Positions 22,700 through 34,972 of a DNA stretch of 64,000 nucleotides are shown here, piece after piece. The stretch's first letter is position 1; every line of letters begins with the position of its first letter. Source of the DNA: Strongyloides papillosus (Eukaryota; Nematoda; Chromadorea; Rhabditida; Strongyloididae); contig SRSI01000055.1 in assembly GCA_005656395.1 (NCBI GenBank), positions 1-64,000 of the forward strand. Direction: 5' to 3'. The notes below the pieces were generated by a model that worked only from the letters and a program-made list of their open reading frames with translations, was not told the DNA's origin and did no database searches. Position numbers and translations under genes: made by a program.

Positions 22700-22822
22700 T
22701 TCAATTGTGTAATTTATTTATTAAAGTCTTGTCTTGAACTTTATTTGTTATTTAATGAGTTATATTTATTTATAATATTAAGTCATGTCTTTTGACTTTG
22801 ATTATTGTGCAATTTTAGCATA
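22700..22822 (-). pseudogene. 3' end of a gypsy pol, cut by the CACTA element
   Basis: The reverse complement matches the last codons and 3' flank of the pol at 31121-33686 (from GATATGCTAAAATTGCACAAT onward). It converges tail to tail on the leucine-rich ORF, exactly as in the right arm. The rest of pol is missing because the match ends at 22,822. Confidence 0.6.
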
Positions 22823-23114
22823 CACTCAAAAAAAAATTTGTCGTAGTGTGAATACAATTTGTCAAATTTTTTGCTTTTTGACAAAATTGTCGTATATTAC
22901 GACATAACGTAGTTTATACCATTTTTTGTCTGTAAATAACGACAAATAGACGTTTTACAAATTTGTCGTAATATAAGACAATCTTGTATTATATATTAAC
23001 ATACTTTTGTTAATTTTTGAATAATAATCAACTAGTAATTAACTTTATTTTAAGCTTTAACTAAATCATGATAATAAAAATTACATATATAAATTATTAA
23101 GATAAAAAATGTAC

Positions 23115-23285
23115 AGTAAACAGTATACGAAGGTACGTAATATTCAAAAATGATGAAAAGCCTAAGTATACTGTCAAATTAATTTAATTTAATTTTCTTA
23201 AATAATAATTATATTATTATTATATATATGTTATGTTAATTATTATATTTTTATAGGTGCACGTACCAATAAATAAAAGTTTACT
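23115..23285 (+). repeat. 5' LTR of the intact gypsy element (171 bp)
   Basis: AGTAAACAGTATACG … AAAAGTTTACT, terminal inverted AGTAAAC/GTTTACT, preceded by the GTAC duplication. Differs from the 3' LTR only by a five-base slippage indel as far as I can see. Confidence 0.85.
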
Positions 23286-23513
23286 AAGGTCTTGGATAAG
23301 CCAAGTTTACTGGGTGGCTTATAGAACTAAGTAAACTACATCTGAAAAATTCCGCCCAAGAATTCAATACGAGTCAACTCTCCTCTCAACATAGGAGAAA
23401 GAAGATCACCTAGGAACCTTAGACGGAGATCACTGATACCGGTAGCCTCACCACCGAAAAGAGCTCCCACTCACACAAGGTCAACCTACAACCTCCGGTC
23501 AAACAAAGACAAC

Positions 23514-26500
23514 ATGGAAAAAGGAATCTCAATCGGAGCTGTCCTGTCACCAAGCTCCAACGACTCCTTCAAGAATAGTGAAGAAGACATTAGCCCCCAC
23601 ATCTCACGTATGGAGAGGAAATTCCGGCTTCTAGGAATACAAGACGAAATGGACAAGATCGACGCCCTCTTTCTCTCCCTCTCTCCGGGTATCACTGAAG
23701 CCTACACAGCAGAATTCGGAGATCCCACAAACTACACCACCTTCGTCAACAACCTGAAAAAGCGTTACGATGGAAGACAAACCCTTTTATGGATAGAAAC
23801 CACTCTAGCCGATATGAAACTTAACGAACGATCATCTAAGTTCGAAGAAGACCTCGGATATCTCTGTTCACTCGTAAGGAAGACTATGCCTAAGTGTACC
23901 GACAAGCAAAGACTTGAAGAAATGAAGAGAAGAATACACACCAAACTCACACCCCACTCCGACTTGTGGAAATTCGTTATCATGTCCTCCTACGATAACG
24001 AATCTGATCTTGTAAGAGAAGTTGCTTCTTATGCCAAATTGCTGGCACCCCCACAAATTCCTAAGGATAAAGTTTCTAAATCTTCTCCGGTGAAAGAGAA
24101 GTCAAAAGGAAGTTGTTCAATACATCCTAAAGGTACCCATAGTGATGCTGAATGTCAGGTACAGAAGAATCTGAAGAATCAATCTTTCCAAACAACTTAT
24201 GTTAAGAAAGAAGTCGAAAAATTCCCTTCTCAAAATTTCATTCTCAAGCAAAATTCAAATTCTCGAAAAGCTGACATCAGAATCTCTCTCTCCTTCATGG
24301 ATCCTCAACAAGAAAGAGAAATTTCCGCCGTAGGATATGTCGACAGTGGTGCTCAAGTATCAATCATGTCCGCCAAATTAGCTAGAAGACTAAAGTTGGA
24401 AGTTCAACCGAGCAAGTATAAAAGTCTCAAAGGATTCACACAACACTGCAAAGAAACTTCTGGTTCAGTTAATGTAATCCTATGTCTCTCTGATCATCAA
24501 TTACAATGTAATTTTGAAATTCTAGAACAAGTTCCTGATATGTTATCGGAAGCTTTCATTGGAAACGACATTCTCGCCCTAGTAGAAGCCTCTGTAATCT
24601 ACAAGGAACCTAGAGGTATACAAATTGAAGATACATTTATTCCTAGTATCTGTCCTCTCGAACGTAAATCAAAAGAGCCAATAATGTCACGAATTGAAGC
24701 TAATGATCTTTCTGTCAAAGCATTGATAACAGAAAAGCATCCAAATGTAATTTCTACTGGAAAATGGGATATAGGAAAGTGTATTCACAGTGCTCCTCCA
24801 TTCCAACTAAGTTCACCTGAAATCCCTAAGTTTAAAAGATATTCACCACCTATCTCGACCCACCTCGAACTAGAATCCTATGTACAATCTATGCTCCAAG
24901 CAGGCGTTTGTAAAAAGAATTATGAAGCCAAACATGTCTTCAATCTTGTATGTGCTTATCAACCTGGTCGTGACCTTAGAGTATGTATAGATGTAAGACC
25001 TCTAAATGAAGTCTTAATTTCTGATCATTACACAACCAAACCCATCAAAGAATTCATGAGAGAATTAGCACAAATTACATATGTCAGTTCCATAGATTTA
25101 GTTAAAAGTTATTTCCAAATACCGTTGGACCCTCTTGATGAAAGCCTTATAGGATTCCGCACGAATTCCGGTATCTATTCCATGCTTCGTCTTCCCTTCG
25201 GAGCAAAGACAAGTCCAATGATATTCCAGAGAATATTAGATCGTGTACTAGATGGAACTCCTGCATTAAGTTATCAGGATGACATAATCATCCCAAGTCA
25301 TGGAACTCTCTCAGAACACACCTCCGATCTACTAAAGGTAATTGAAGCCCTAGAAAAAGCATGTCTGAAGATAAATATGGACAAATCCACGTTTGCCTCC
25401 ACATCATGCAATTTTCTCGGATTCCACTTCTCCCGAGAAGGCATAAAACCAACTGAAAAATATATTTCAGCAATAACCAATTTCCCTGATCCGTCCAATC
25501 TTCGTCAACTAAGAAGATTTCGAGGAATTTACAATTTTACTCGTCATATGATCCAGAATGCTTTTATTTTGGAGAAACCTATAAATGAATTTATATCACT
25601 TCATAGAAAGGATTCTGCTAATATTACAATTCCTCCACAAGTATTGGAAGCTGTAAGTAAAATTAAAAAAAGTATCTTAAAAATTCCTACCTTAAAATAT
25701 CCTGATTATACACTCCCGTTTATAATACATGTTGACGCGTCATCCCATGGATATGGTGCGATTTTATGTCAACATCCTCCAGACTCCCAAAATTTAAATA
25801 TTATTGGTTTTTTTAATAAAGCAACAGCTCCCCTCAAAAGAACTCTCAGTGCAGCTCACTTAGAAATACGTGGACTAAGTGCCGCACTCTCTTATTTTAA
25901 AGAATACATATTAGGATACCCTATAGAAGTATATTCAGATCATAAAAATATTGCTGCAATGGTTGCTTCAAACAGTGACCCTCGTTTATTTAAATTTATT
26001 GCTAATATCATGACATTTTCCCCAACTATACGTTGGATAAAAGGACGAAAAAATGAAGCCGCCGATGCTTTAAGCAGAGCATTCATGTTTTCAGATGCCC
26101 AAGATATTTTAGATAGTCAAAACACACTAACTTCTCCAAACATAAATACTCCAAACCAAATCAAGTTAGGGGGGATAATAGGTTCAAAAATCAATTCACA
26201 TTTCAAACCTCATGTGCCAGAAGAGGAAATACCAATTTTAGCAGAAAAAATCCATCGCCAAGGTCACTATGCTGAGGAAAAGTGTATTGAATTTGTGGAG
26301 AGATTCTACACCATCAATAAAAACAAATTCAAAAAGCATCTAAAAGAAATTATCGATAATTGTATGCCCTGTAAGGCACACAACATCAACAATATTGACA
26401 GAAATATTCATCAACGTCCTGTTATCGTATTATGGCCTAGAGCTGTTTATTCGGTCGATGTATGCGGACCATTCCCGTTATCACTTTCAGAAAATCGAGC

Positions 26501-27272
26501 AAAATACATACTTTTAGCTGTAGACTCCGGAACAAAATACTGGATGACTACAACCCTCAATTCAATTAATACTTCTGAAATTTCAATCAAGCTCAGAGAT
26601 GACATTTTATTTAAATTCGGTCTACCTGAGGTGCTCAAGACAGATTCAGCAGCATATTGGTCAAGTAACGAATTCTCTCACTTTATTAAAGATTTGGGAA
26701 TACGTCACCGCCTAGGAACACCGTACAATCACAAAAGTAGCTCTCTTGCTGAGAGAAGTTTTCGTTCTATTGAAGAACTTATTGCTAAGAACGTAGGACC
26801 ACTCAATTGGGACTCGTATCTACCCTATATTTGTTTTATCTACAATCACTGGCCGCAGAAACAACTGTTATCAAGAACACCAGCTGAATTATTTCTAGCC
26901 GATATGTCTATACCCCAATTTGAATCGGAAAGTCTTGTAGACTGTCTATCTTCTCAACAAAATACAGAACAACTTAGAATATTGGAACTTCTTCATGAAA
27001 TCGCTCTCAACAAGTGGTCAAAATTTCCTAATGATGAAACCGTATGTAAGACCGGAGATAAGATACTCGTTAGAACGATCTCCAGAGAGAACAAATTCAT
27101 GCCAAGATATAATGGCCCATACACAGTCATCTCCGCCACCCCTTATATGACCCATACCGTAAATCTGAGAAATCAAGGAAAGTTAGCCGTGCTCATCCTC
27201 AACACGTCAAACTTTTTGAAGTACAGGGGGAGAAGTAAACAGTATACGAAGGTACGTAATATTCAAAAATGA
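23514..27272 (+). CDS. Gag-Pol polyprotein, Ty3/gypsy (1252 aa, intact)
   Basis: Single frame from ATG 23514. A gag-like helical region (about 1-190) is followed by a Cys/His motif ([14 protein letters not shown], 201-214) and an aspartic protease with DSGA at 277-280. The reverse transcriptase (about 440-650) has YQDD at 587-590. RNase H has D741, E784, D809 and D851. The integrase zinc site is HRQGH … CMPC (914-953) and the DDE triad is D982, D1044, E1080, with the classical 35-residue spacing between the last two. The C-terminal domain runs to 1252. All catalytic residues are present, so the element may be active. The stop codon lies inside the 3' LTR, which encodes the last 12 or so residues. 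No env ORF follows. Gag and Pol need no frameshift. Confidence 0.9.
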   Translation: MEKGISIGAVLSPSSNDSFKNSEEDISPHISRMERKFRLLGIQDEMDKIDALFLSLSPGITEAYTAEFGDPTNYTTFVNNLKKRYDGRQTLLWIETTLADMKLNERSSKFEEDLGYLCSLVRKTMPKCTDKQRLEEMKRRIHTKLTPHSDLWKFVIMSSYDNESDLVREVASYAKLLAPPQIPKDKVSKSSPVKEKSKGSCSIHPKGTHSDAECQVQKNLKNQSFQTTYVKKEVEKFPSQNFILKQNSNSRKADIRISLSFMDPQQEREISAVGYVDSGAQVSIMSAKLARRLKLEVQPSKYKSLKGFTQHCKETSGSVNVILCLSDHQLQCNFEILEQVPDMLSEAFIGNDILALVEASVIYKEPRGIQIEDTFIPSICPLERKSKEPIMSRIEANDLSVKALITEKHPNVISTGKWDIGKCIHSAPPFQLSSPEIPKFKRYSPPISTHLELESYVQSMLQAGVCKKNYEAKHVFNLVCAYQPGRDLRVCIDVRPLNEVLISDHYTTKPIKEFMRELAQITYVSSIDLVKSYFQIPLDPLDESLIGFRTNSGIYSMLRLPFGAKTSPMIFQRILDRVLDGTPALSYQDDIIIPSHGTLSEHTSDLLKVIEALEKACLKINMDKSTFASTSCNFLGFHFSREGIKPTEKYISAITNFPDPSNLRQLRRFRGIYNFTRHMIQNAFILEKPINEFISLHRKDSANITIPPQVLEAVSKIKKSILKIPTLKYPDYTLPFIIHVDASSHGYGAILCQHPPDSQNLNIIGFFNKATAPLKRTLSAAHLEIRGLSAALSYFKEYILGYPIEVYSDHKNIAAMVASNSDPRLFKFIANIMTFSPTIRWIKGRKNEAADALSRAFMFSDAQDILDSQNTLTSPNINTPNQIKLGGIIGSKINSHFKPHVPEEEIPILAEKIHRQGHYAEEKCIEFVERFYTINKNKFKKHLKEIIDNCMPCKAHNINNIDRNIHQRPVIVLWPRAVYSVDVCGPFPLSLSENRAKYILLAVDSGTKYWMTTTLNSINTSEISIKLRDDILFKFGLPEVLKTDSAAYWSSNEFSHFIKDLGIRHRLGTPYNHKSSSLAERSFRSIEELIAKNVGPLNWDSYLPYICFIYNHWPQKQLLSRTPAELFLADMSIPQFESESLVDCLSSQQNTEQLRILELLHEIALNKWSKFPNDETVCKTGDKILVRTISRENKFMPRYNGPYTVISATPYMTHTVNLRNQGKLAVLILNTSNFLKYRGRSKQYTKVRNIQK

Positions 27273-27409
27273 TGAAAAGCCTAAGTATACTGTCAAATTA
27301 ATTTAATTTAATTTAATTTTCTTAAATAATAATTATATTATTATTATATATATGTTATGTTAATTATTATATTTTTATAGGTGCACGTACCAATAAATAA
27401 AAGTTTACT
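27234..27409 (+). repeat. 3' LTR of the intact gypsy element (176 bp)
   Basis: Starts AGTAAACAG within the 3' end of the polyprotein frame and ends GTTTACT, followed by the GTAC target duplication. Confidence 0.85.
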
Positions 27410-27445
27410 GTACAAAAATTACAAAAAAAAATATAAAATAATATT

Positions 27446-28353
27446 TTAATAAAATTGACTGTAGAAAGTTTTCATCTGATTAATTTTTTTCTTCAAGTGC
27501 ATACCTATATTTTTTTCTACTTTCAAGTCGGACATGCTGTACTTCATTATTACACTGTATTCGTACTCATCGTGCTCTTGATCTTCATTTAACATCTTAT
27601 AAAGATCAAACAAAGTGTCAACACCGGACACTTTCTTCCCATTTAGAAGAAATTTGTTTTTCTTTCTTTCCACCAAGTATTTTCCATGGTCATTTATTAT
27701 TGGTCTAAAAAAAGTATTAAAATTGTTTTTAATATCTTACTCAATTATTTGTATTATATCACCATCAAAAGCTTCATAGGCTTTCTCAAATCCACTTTTA
27801 ATAGCAGCATCTTCATCAACTGCTTCTTCTTCTTGACTATCTACATCTTGATCTCTTTTAGGTCTTTTAATATTTGAACATTTTGACCTCAACTTCTTAT
27901 AAAGTTCACCTAGGAACAATAATTAGAATTAGTTATTCAAATAGTAAAAAATAGATGTTTTAAAATCTTAATAATGTATAATAATATAATTAACAAATAT
28001 AATGAATATGTAAAATATATAGATAAAGCATGAGTAAAAAAAATAAAGGATTTAACAACAGGAGTATATAAGCATAGTATAATATATTATTAGATAAAGT
28101 TACCTTGTGAAGATGTAAAATGTTCAATGCTAAGATTGATATCATATTTTTGGAAAAAAATTGTAACCGTGTCCTTGATTAAAGATAATTTGCAAACCCC
28201 TGCAACATAAAAAATAGCTTCACATAAAAGACAATTAAGCTTTGATATATCTTTAGGATAAAGTGTTGATTTGTTCTTAATTTTATTTAACAAATCTTCA
28301 TAGTTGATGTTGTTTTCTAATTTTATAGAAGCTGCAGCAGAACAGGCACTCAT
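27446..28353 (-). CDS. CACTA accessory protein, three exons (225 aa)
   Basis: ATG 28353. Exons are 28353-28104, 27909-27741 and 27704-27446. Both introns are GT-AG (GTAACT…CCTAG, GTAAGA…TTTAG) and join in frame: 250+169+259 = 678 nt, exactly 226 codons with the stop. The protein starts MSACSAAASIKLEN, has two Cys in LLCEAIFYVAGVC, a basic stretch (KCSNIKRPKRDQD) followed by an acidic run (SQEEEAVDEDAA), and a Lys-rich C-terminus. No known domain recognised. It lies inside the transposon, downstream of the transposase on the same strand, so it may be the TnpA-like second protein of CACTA elements, which binds subterminal repeats. The role is inference. Confidence 0.6.
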
Positions 28354-28628
28354 AGTTAATATAAATTGTAAAAATCTATAAATTATGAAACATAAATTAG
28401 AAAAGTTTAACGAGAGAAAAATCTGGCTGGAATAATAACACCTTAACTTAGGTATTGTTATAAATCTTTTACACATTACATTGTATGATTAAGAAAAAGT
28501 AGTTATGAGAGATAATGTTTAGTGGGAAAGTAACAACATAAAACTATCTTAATTGTTATACCATTTCATTTCAAGACACATGCAAAAAAATTTATAAACT
28601 TTACCATTAAGGAAACTTTAACGATATT

Positions 28629-30897
28629 TTACAAACAAATATATGAATTAAAAATTACTAATAAATCAGAATTATAATTACAACAATTTTTTTCCTTGTA
28701 TATATGATATTCGCATTCAGTTGACAGTATTGTTGAACAATCATAAAAATCTTCTTCTTCTGTTATAGAGAAATAAAACAATGAGCCATAACAATGTTTT
28801 AATGATAACTTAAAACCGTGAACTTTAGTAGCATCCGAATCAATTACTTTTATAACATTGTAGCCATAAGAATTTCCATTTTTTTCTAAGTATATGATAT
28901 CATCTTTACCAGGAATATACTTTTTTATTGCTGATGCACCATAATCTTGTAATTTCATTTTACATTCACGATATGCATTTTTTCTTGCTATTGTTTTTGC
29001 TTCCTCTACTTTATTCTTAGACCTTAATAGATCATTTCGACATAGCACATGAAAAGCTTCACCTCTAAAAGCTGATATATTTTTCAATGGTCCTAATTCA
29101 CGAAATGCACGTCCTAAAATGAACCATGTTATGTGTTTTTGGTTTCAAATCTTCTTTATCTCTAAAGTATTTTATTATTGAAGGTACCAATTCATCTTCA
29201 ATTTTCTTAATTTCAACATAATGTATTGATGAACTCATTGTAAGATATGTTAATCTGATAACATTAGTTAAGATTCTTTCATCTTCTTCAAATTCTAATA
29301 TTTGTTCAATCGGATCACATGAATTCTTCAGTTTATTTAAAACCATTGGTAAAAATATAAGAAGGGAGTAAGATTGCATTGCAGATTGAAAGAGCTTTGT
29401 ATCCTTGTAATTTCTAAATATTTTTCCTATCTTATTAGGCTTTTGAAAGTTGCCATATTTTAAATTAGAATAAAGAGTTTGCAATGAATTATATCCCTTT
29501 GTTGGTTCAGGTTTTAGTTTTAAATTTTTATAGTAAAATACCAATCTTGAGAAAAATATTTTTATAAAGTTAGGTACCACACCAAGCAATATATCATGGC
29601 AAACATCGAGAAAAGGTACGAGAGTATTGTAACCATGAATTTCATTCAATACAGATTCTCTCAATTCATTTCTTAGTATGCAATCCTTTTCACTAAAAAC
29701 ATTTTTAAAATTTGTATTTGTTGTTTCACATAAGCGACAAGTATCAGTATTTCTTGAAGCAAAATCAGTGAAAAAACCCATTGCCTGATTTAATTCAAGA
29801 TTGTCTGAACTAAATGTTAAAAATCTAACAGCAAAATTCTCCATATTGCCATCCACACAAATATTAATACCATTATCAATAAGATCATTCATCTCTGATA
29901 CAATTAGCCAAAGAGAGTAACGAAATTTTGTTCCATTCCATATTTTTGAATTAGCTGTACATATCATTCTAATAGAATTTAATTGAGATCCATATATTGG
30001 GTCTAAATTTGCTAAACGCAAGTAGATCATCGTGAAGCTACCTTTAGAAACACTACATATTCCTCTTGGTGACATTGCATCTTGAAAAACATTTAAAAAA
30101 ATTGTTTTTTTGCTTCTATCAATAATGTTCTTAGCTCTATTTTCATCTAAACAACTGTACTTTCTAGCTTGTGTTCTTTTAGGCATTTTCAAAACTAATT
30201 GTTTCTGAACATATTTATTTGACAAAAAAGAAACAAGCCTCTCCTTCATTGAAAAGTAATGATATGGATATAAGTTATCACCAACTGCATATCTCACTAT
30301 TGGTTTAATAAAAACTTTCTTTTTCATAAGATATTGCTCCCTTTTATATTGCGTAGAAATGGGTTCCAAAACTTTTTGAAATTCATTAATAAAGCCACAT
30401 TTCGTTACTTTTTTAAGAACATTTAATGATTTTATTAAAAAATCATATGTTGCTTGAATTCTAGCAAATTCAATGGCAGATCCTGATGTTGAAATTAAAT
30501 CATTTAAAATTTCGTTTGTCGCTTCTTCGATATTTGCATCCATTTCATCAACATCCATACTAGTATTTTCAGTATCATACAAATTTTCATCATTGTTTAT
30601 ACTAATTTCATTAGTATTACTGATAACTTCATGCAAAGGATTATTTTCAGGCGAACCAAAATTATGCATTTTTTGATAATGACGAAGAATACTTGTAAAA
30701 GTAAATATTCCTGTATTCTTACAATTACAGTTATCTGATGTTAGTGTTCTATAAAAGGATTGAACACATCTGAAGCTTAGTTTTCCTATTGTTACTCCAC
30801 CACATTTATGAATTGTATGTACATGTTCTTTAAATTCAGGAATATTGTTAAATAATATGGATTTTGAGCCACAAATTGAACAAATAATTTTAGACAT
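28629..30897 (-). pseudogene. CACTA-type transposase, one frameshift
   Basis: ATG 30897. The N-terminus has a C2H2-like finger (CSICGS … HVHTIHKC, about residues 6-32). The central region has the CACTA/Transposase_21-like signature DNLELNQAMGFFTDFASRN with CRLC, then FLDVCHDILLGVVPNF (the family's D.MHD..EGV block). The frame ends at 29098 after HNMVHF. The continuation (GRAFRELGPL, then FRGEAFH) is in another frame to 28629, implying one missing base near 29,103. Total about 755 aa if restored. It would cut and join the CACTC ends. The rest of the frame is open, so this is a recent lesion or an assembly error. Confidence 0.7.
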
Positions 30898-31120
30898 AAT
30901 AAATATAAAAGTTTATTAAATGGTACTAATAAAATAATACAAAACAATTTTCCAATTTAATACAACTTGTCTTATATAAAGACAATGCTTGTTTTTTGAA
31001 GACACATTGCTGTATAATATGTCGTAATATACTGCAAATGTTGTAATTTACAACTTTTTGACTCCCATTACGACACATGCTTTACATTACGCTTTTTGTC
31101 GTAAATTATTTTTTTGAGTG

Positions 31121-33686
31121 AAAAGACATAAAGAGTTGATAAACATACTATGGCGTAATCGTGTAGCCTTTCACGAATATGATGGTAAAAGTGGACTATA
31201 CAATAGCCTCAACGATTGAGGATCGACCTTAAAAACACAGATGAAATCCCTAAAAAGATAAAACCTGCTCGAATGAGTAGAGAAAAAAAAATGAAATCAG
31301 CAAACAAATAGCTGATATGCTTGCAAATGGCATGATAGAACCTAGTCGTTCTCCCTATCTCTCACGAGTAGTATTAGTCCGTAAAAAGGACCAACAATGG
31401 AGATTTGTTGTAGATTTCCGACATACAAACAGTTTAATAAAACAACAATCCCATGTGATTCCTCGCATCGATCGAATTACGACTGAAGCAGCTGGTAAGC
31501 GCTTCTATACCTCCTTTGATTTAAAGGCAGGCTTCCATCAAATACCATTAGATGACAACAGCAAACAAATTGCTGCCTTCGTTACACACGAAGGAATTTT
31601 CCAATACAAGGTAATGCCTATGGGTCTCACAGGTAGCCCAGATAAATTCCAAGAAATTATGGACGAAGTCCTTGATGGCATTCCAGAATGTTACGTCTAC
31701 CTTGACGACATTCTTACGTGCAGCAATGATGAATCTAATCATCTAAAAACAATCGATAAGATTTTACAACGTATCATTACATATGGTATGAAAATTTCAC
31801 TCGCCAAATGTCAATTTAGCCAAAACAGCGTTAAATACTTAGGCTTCAGATTAGATTCTGAAGGAATTCACGTTAATCCTGAAAAAGTTAAAGCACTACA
31901 AGATAAACCATTACCAAGAACTGTAAAAGAAGTTAAAAGCTTTCTTGGAGCTGTTTCCTACTTTAGGAAACATATTAAAAACTTCGCTACAATAGCGGCA
32001 CCTCTATATGGTCTTGAAAAAGACTTCAAATGGGAACAAAAGCACACGGATGCTTTTGAGGTCATGGAAACGGCACTAATAGATGCCGCAGTATTATCAC
32101 CACCTGATAACACTAAAAATTATACAATTTTCACTGATGCTAGCTTCCAAGGTTTAGGAGCAGCTTTAACACAACAAGGGCGACCAATAGCCTTTGCATC
32201 TCGATCTCTGAAACCAGCAGAGAAAAATTATCCAATAATAAAACTTAAGGCATTAGGTCTAGTATATGCTCTCAAGCAATTTCGTCCATACATCTATGGC
32301 AAACACACGTTAGTGATTACAGATCACAAACCATTACTATCTTTATTAAAGAATAAAGAACATGAAAGTATTCTGCAAAGATACCAAATGGCTATCATGG
32401 AATATGATCTAACGATACAATATGTAAAAGGTAAAGATAACGCAGTTGCAGATTATCTTTGTCGTAACGATTTTCTATCGATAACAATTAAGGAAGAAGC
32501 ATTTAAAGATGTTTTCCCTGATATGGTAACACCATACGATAAACCTTATATCATAGAGAATATGAAACATCATCTTAGCGATGAAGAAACTAAAAAGGCC
32601 AAAGATGACATTTTCACTTTGAAGAAAGGTGGAATACGAGTATACGTACCATCTCTTCTTAGAGAGAAACTATTAAAAAGGTTTCATAATTCAGTTACAC
32701 TAGGTAATCATTTAAGTTTGGCCAAAATCGGACCAAAATTTAAAGAAATATTCTATTGGGAATCAATGAATTCAAAGATGAACAGAATATAGACTACATG
32801 TGACATATATAATGCGAGTAAAAATCATGTAGGAAGATTAGTTAAAACAACTAAAAGATATCTTCCATTGGCTCTAAGAAATTGAGCCATATTGAATGCA
32901 GATTATATGCAAGTAGATGATGAATACATCTTAGTCATAGTTGACGAATACAGCAAATTTGCTTATGATGTGGTAACAAAGAACCAAAACGGTCCTACAA
33001 CAAGATTACAATTATCTAGATGCTTTACGACATTAGGATTTCCATTAATCCTAAGAAGCGATAATGGACCTGCTTTTATTTCGAAAGCTGTACAAGAATA
33101 CACAACATCAATAGGTGTTGAACAACAATTTGGTTCACCATATAACCATAAAAGCAATGCTTGTGTTGAACGATTCAACAGAACGATAAGAGAAGCCATT
33201 CGTGTGGAACGATTAATAGCTAAACAGGAAAAGAGAAATCCTATGAAGCTTAGTGATATTGTTTATCACTTCACTTATGCTTATAACAGATCGAAACATC
33301 TTACAATTGGTATTGCACCAGCAACTTTGTTATTAAATACACCAGATAACTTAACAAATAATATTTCCATTCATAATGGATATAGTGGCATTTTGCAACT
33401 ATATAAAAACACTAAAACAGAGTTGAAAGATGATGATACCAGAAGAAAAGGTATCCAAATACAACCTAACGATCTTGTTATGAAGAAAGTAGTTAGTAGA
33501 AAAGACACTTCTACATCAAATAAAAACCAACCTACTTGGGATGGTTCTTATAAAGTCATCCAACGACTATATGGAGATACATATGAAATTGAGAAACTAG
33601 GGAAATCTCGTAAGACTAGGCAAAATATTGAAAAAATTCATGGAGATATGCTAAAATTGCACAATAATCAAAGTCAAAAGACATGA
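31121..33686 (+). pseudogene. Ty3/gypsy pol (RT-RNase H-integrase), 5'-truncated and broken
   Basis: Begins at the CACTA edge in the RT linker (LLWRNRVAFHEYDGKSG, with frame changes up to 31,316). An open frame at 31317-32792 carries RT (WRFVVDFRHTN, YLDD near 31,700) and RNase H (TDASFQGLG, TDHKPLL, VADYL). In-frame stops at 32790-32792 and 32883-32885 interrupt the integrase zinc region. Then 32892-33686 holds the core (second Asp in RSDNGPAF, Glu in ACVERFNRTIRE) and the C-terminal domain. No gag, protease or LTR lies upstream. It converges on the leucine-rich ORF (stop to stop about 150 bp). Clearly a different lineage from the intact element at 23115. Confidence 0.8.
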
Positions 33687-33836
33687 CTTAATATTATAAA
33701 TAAACCAATTTAATAAATAATAAATAAAAGTCAAGACAAGACTTTAATAATACTAAATGATAAATTACACAATTGGATAAATAAAATTTTTATTTCAACA
33801 AAAAAGCATTATACTTTTAAAATATAATGAGGACAA

Positions 33837-34972
33837 TTAAAAGAAAGAGCCTTCTACAGCAGAGGATCTAATTTTTTTTCGCTCAACCTCGAGCTCAGCA
33901 ATGTCATCCGGCAATTCACATTCAGCAAACTTCTTTATTTGATGGGAATTCTTGTAGTAGACAGTTCCCATTCTATTGAAGAAGCTGTTCTTTTGGACAG
34001 CTACGTTTTCTGTGATTACCCGAGCATTGTACCTCTTGTCGGGAAAAATAGCTACTCGGTATGGCAAGTCCAAAGAAACTGTAGCTCGGATATGTTTCTC
34101 ACATAAGCATTTATGTGGTGTACAAAGTGGAATGATCACTTTGATAGGAACACTTTTATCCAGCAGAGACAGTAATAGCTTCAAAGTGTCACAACTATTG
34201 ACGATCAAAGTCTGTAAAACAGACATTCCTGACAAACTTAATGTTGATGTTCTTGATGGTACAATAGTTCCGTCTATCCATAAGAGATTTAAGTTTCCGG
34301 CAATTTTCCAGATAGATGGCCAGAAGTATGCTTAATCTTCAATTCAGTAAGACTTGGCAAATTAATAGTAGCCGGAAAATTGATAATTCCTGAACCATTT
34401 GTGCATACTAATACACGTGCTGCATCTGTCTTCGCGATGGATTGATACATTGCCATTACTTCCTCAGTGGTACGCACAACAAGATAATCCAATCTCTTCG
34501 GAATACTGGCTTTTGCTCGTGTCATGATGGCATCCGACTGTTGAGCAGTTGGTTCACCCTTCAAAGAAGACAATAAGGCCGCCTTACGGCGAACAAAAGC
34601 AAGCCGAGCATCATGGATACTCGACATATCATCAAATTTCCGAAGCACGTTAATGTGCGATTCACTACCCCATAGCAATTTCCGCTCCATAGTAAATACT
34701 TCTTCTCCCAACTCCATTAGGATATACACCGACTCCAAGGTGGCATTCAATCCTCTCATGGTTTTAAAATAACGTCCCATGATGACGTCAACATCAGCTT
34801 CACCTTCAAGATCAATCAGGTTCAAAAAATCCAAATTCTCATCCTCATTATCAGGTTGGATTGGTGGAACTGGAAGATCGTTGATGACCGGCTCATTAAT
34901 TTGTTGACGTCGATTTTGATCATGTTCGTCATCAATTAAAAGAAGATTGTCTTCATGTTCACGGACAGACAT
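33837..34972 (-). pseudogene. Retroelement-associated leucine-rich ORF, right-arm copy
   Basis: ATG 34972 (MSVREHEDNLLLIDDEHD). Same architecture as 21515-22641: acidic head, LMELGEEVFTMERKLLW, IHDARLAFVRRKAALL, VCTNGSGIINFP, leucine-rich repeats (LKIKHTSGHLSGKL, LLWIDGTIV, MSVLQTLIVNSCDTLKLLL) and the cluster LCTPHKCLCEKH, ending RKKIRSSAVEGSFF. One frameshift near 34,290 separates the two open parts (34972-34289 and 34235-33837). It is only about 60-65% identical to the left-arm copy in protein and similar in DNA, with many silent changes. A splice acceptor (TTTCATTTTAG) lies just upstream. Function unknown. Confidence 0.55.

Larger units (their letters stand above)
15375..22822. repeat. 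Left arm of a large inverted duplication
   Basis: Read on the plus strand, this arm matches the reverse complement of about 33,649-44,075 in the same order: DNA-transposon end, LTR-like segment, integrase end, acidic ORF, membrane ORF, 874-bp LTR, primer site, leucine-rich ORF and the last 120 bases of a gypsy pol. It lacks the 3.5-kb insertion present in the right arm at 39,075-42,545. Similarity is uneven: about 19,280-21,490 is almost identical between arms, while the leucine-rich ORF differs at roughly a third of positions. The match stops abruptly at a CACTA end at 22,823. Confidence 0.8.
23115..27409 (+). mobile_element. Intact Ty3/gypsy LTR retrotransposon nested in the CACTA element
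   Basis: 5' LTR 23115-23285 and 3' LTR 27234-27409, nearly identical (the 3' copy has five extra bases in an AATTT repeat). The ends are AGTAAAC and GTTTACT, not TG/CA. A target duplication GTAC lies at 23111-23114 and 27410-27413. A polypurine tract AGGGGGAGA abuts the 3' LTR. One uninterrupted polyprotein frame. All of this indicates a recent insertion. AGT-type LTR termini are known from errantivirus-like gypsy elements of insects. I could not assign the primer site. Confidence 0.9.
22823..31120 (-). mobile_element. CACTA (EnSpm/CMC) DNA transposon, split by a gypsy insertion
   Basis: The ends are CACTCAAAAAAAAATT (22,823) and inverted CACTCAAAAAAATAATTT (31,120), each followed by repeated subterminal motifs TTGTCGTA / TACGACA. 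It encodes a transposase (28629-30897) and a three-exon accessory gene (27446-28353), both on the minus strand. Without the 4.3-kb gypsy insertion it is about 4.0 kb. The CACT terminus, subterminal repeats and transposase type agree. I see no matching 3-bp target duplication (ATA on the left, AAA on the right), and the two flanks are parts of a pol in opposite orientation. Confidence 0.75.
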
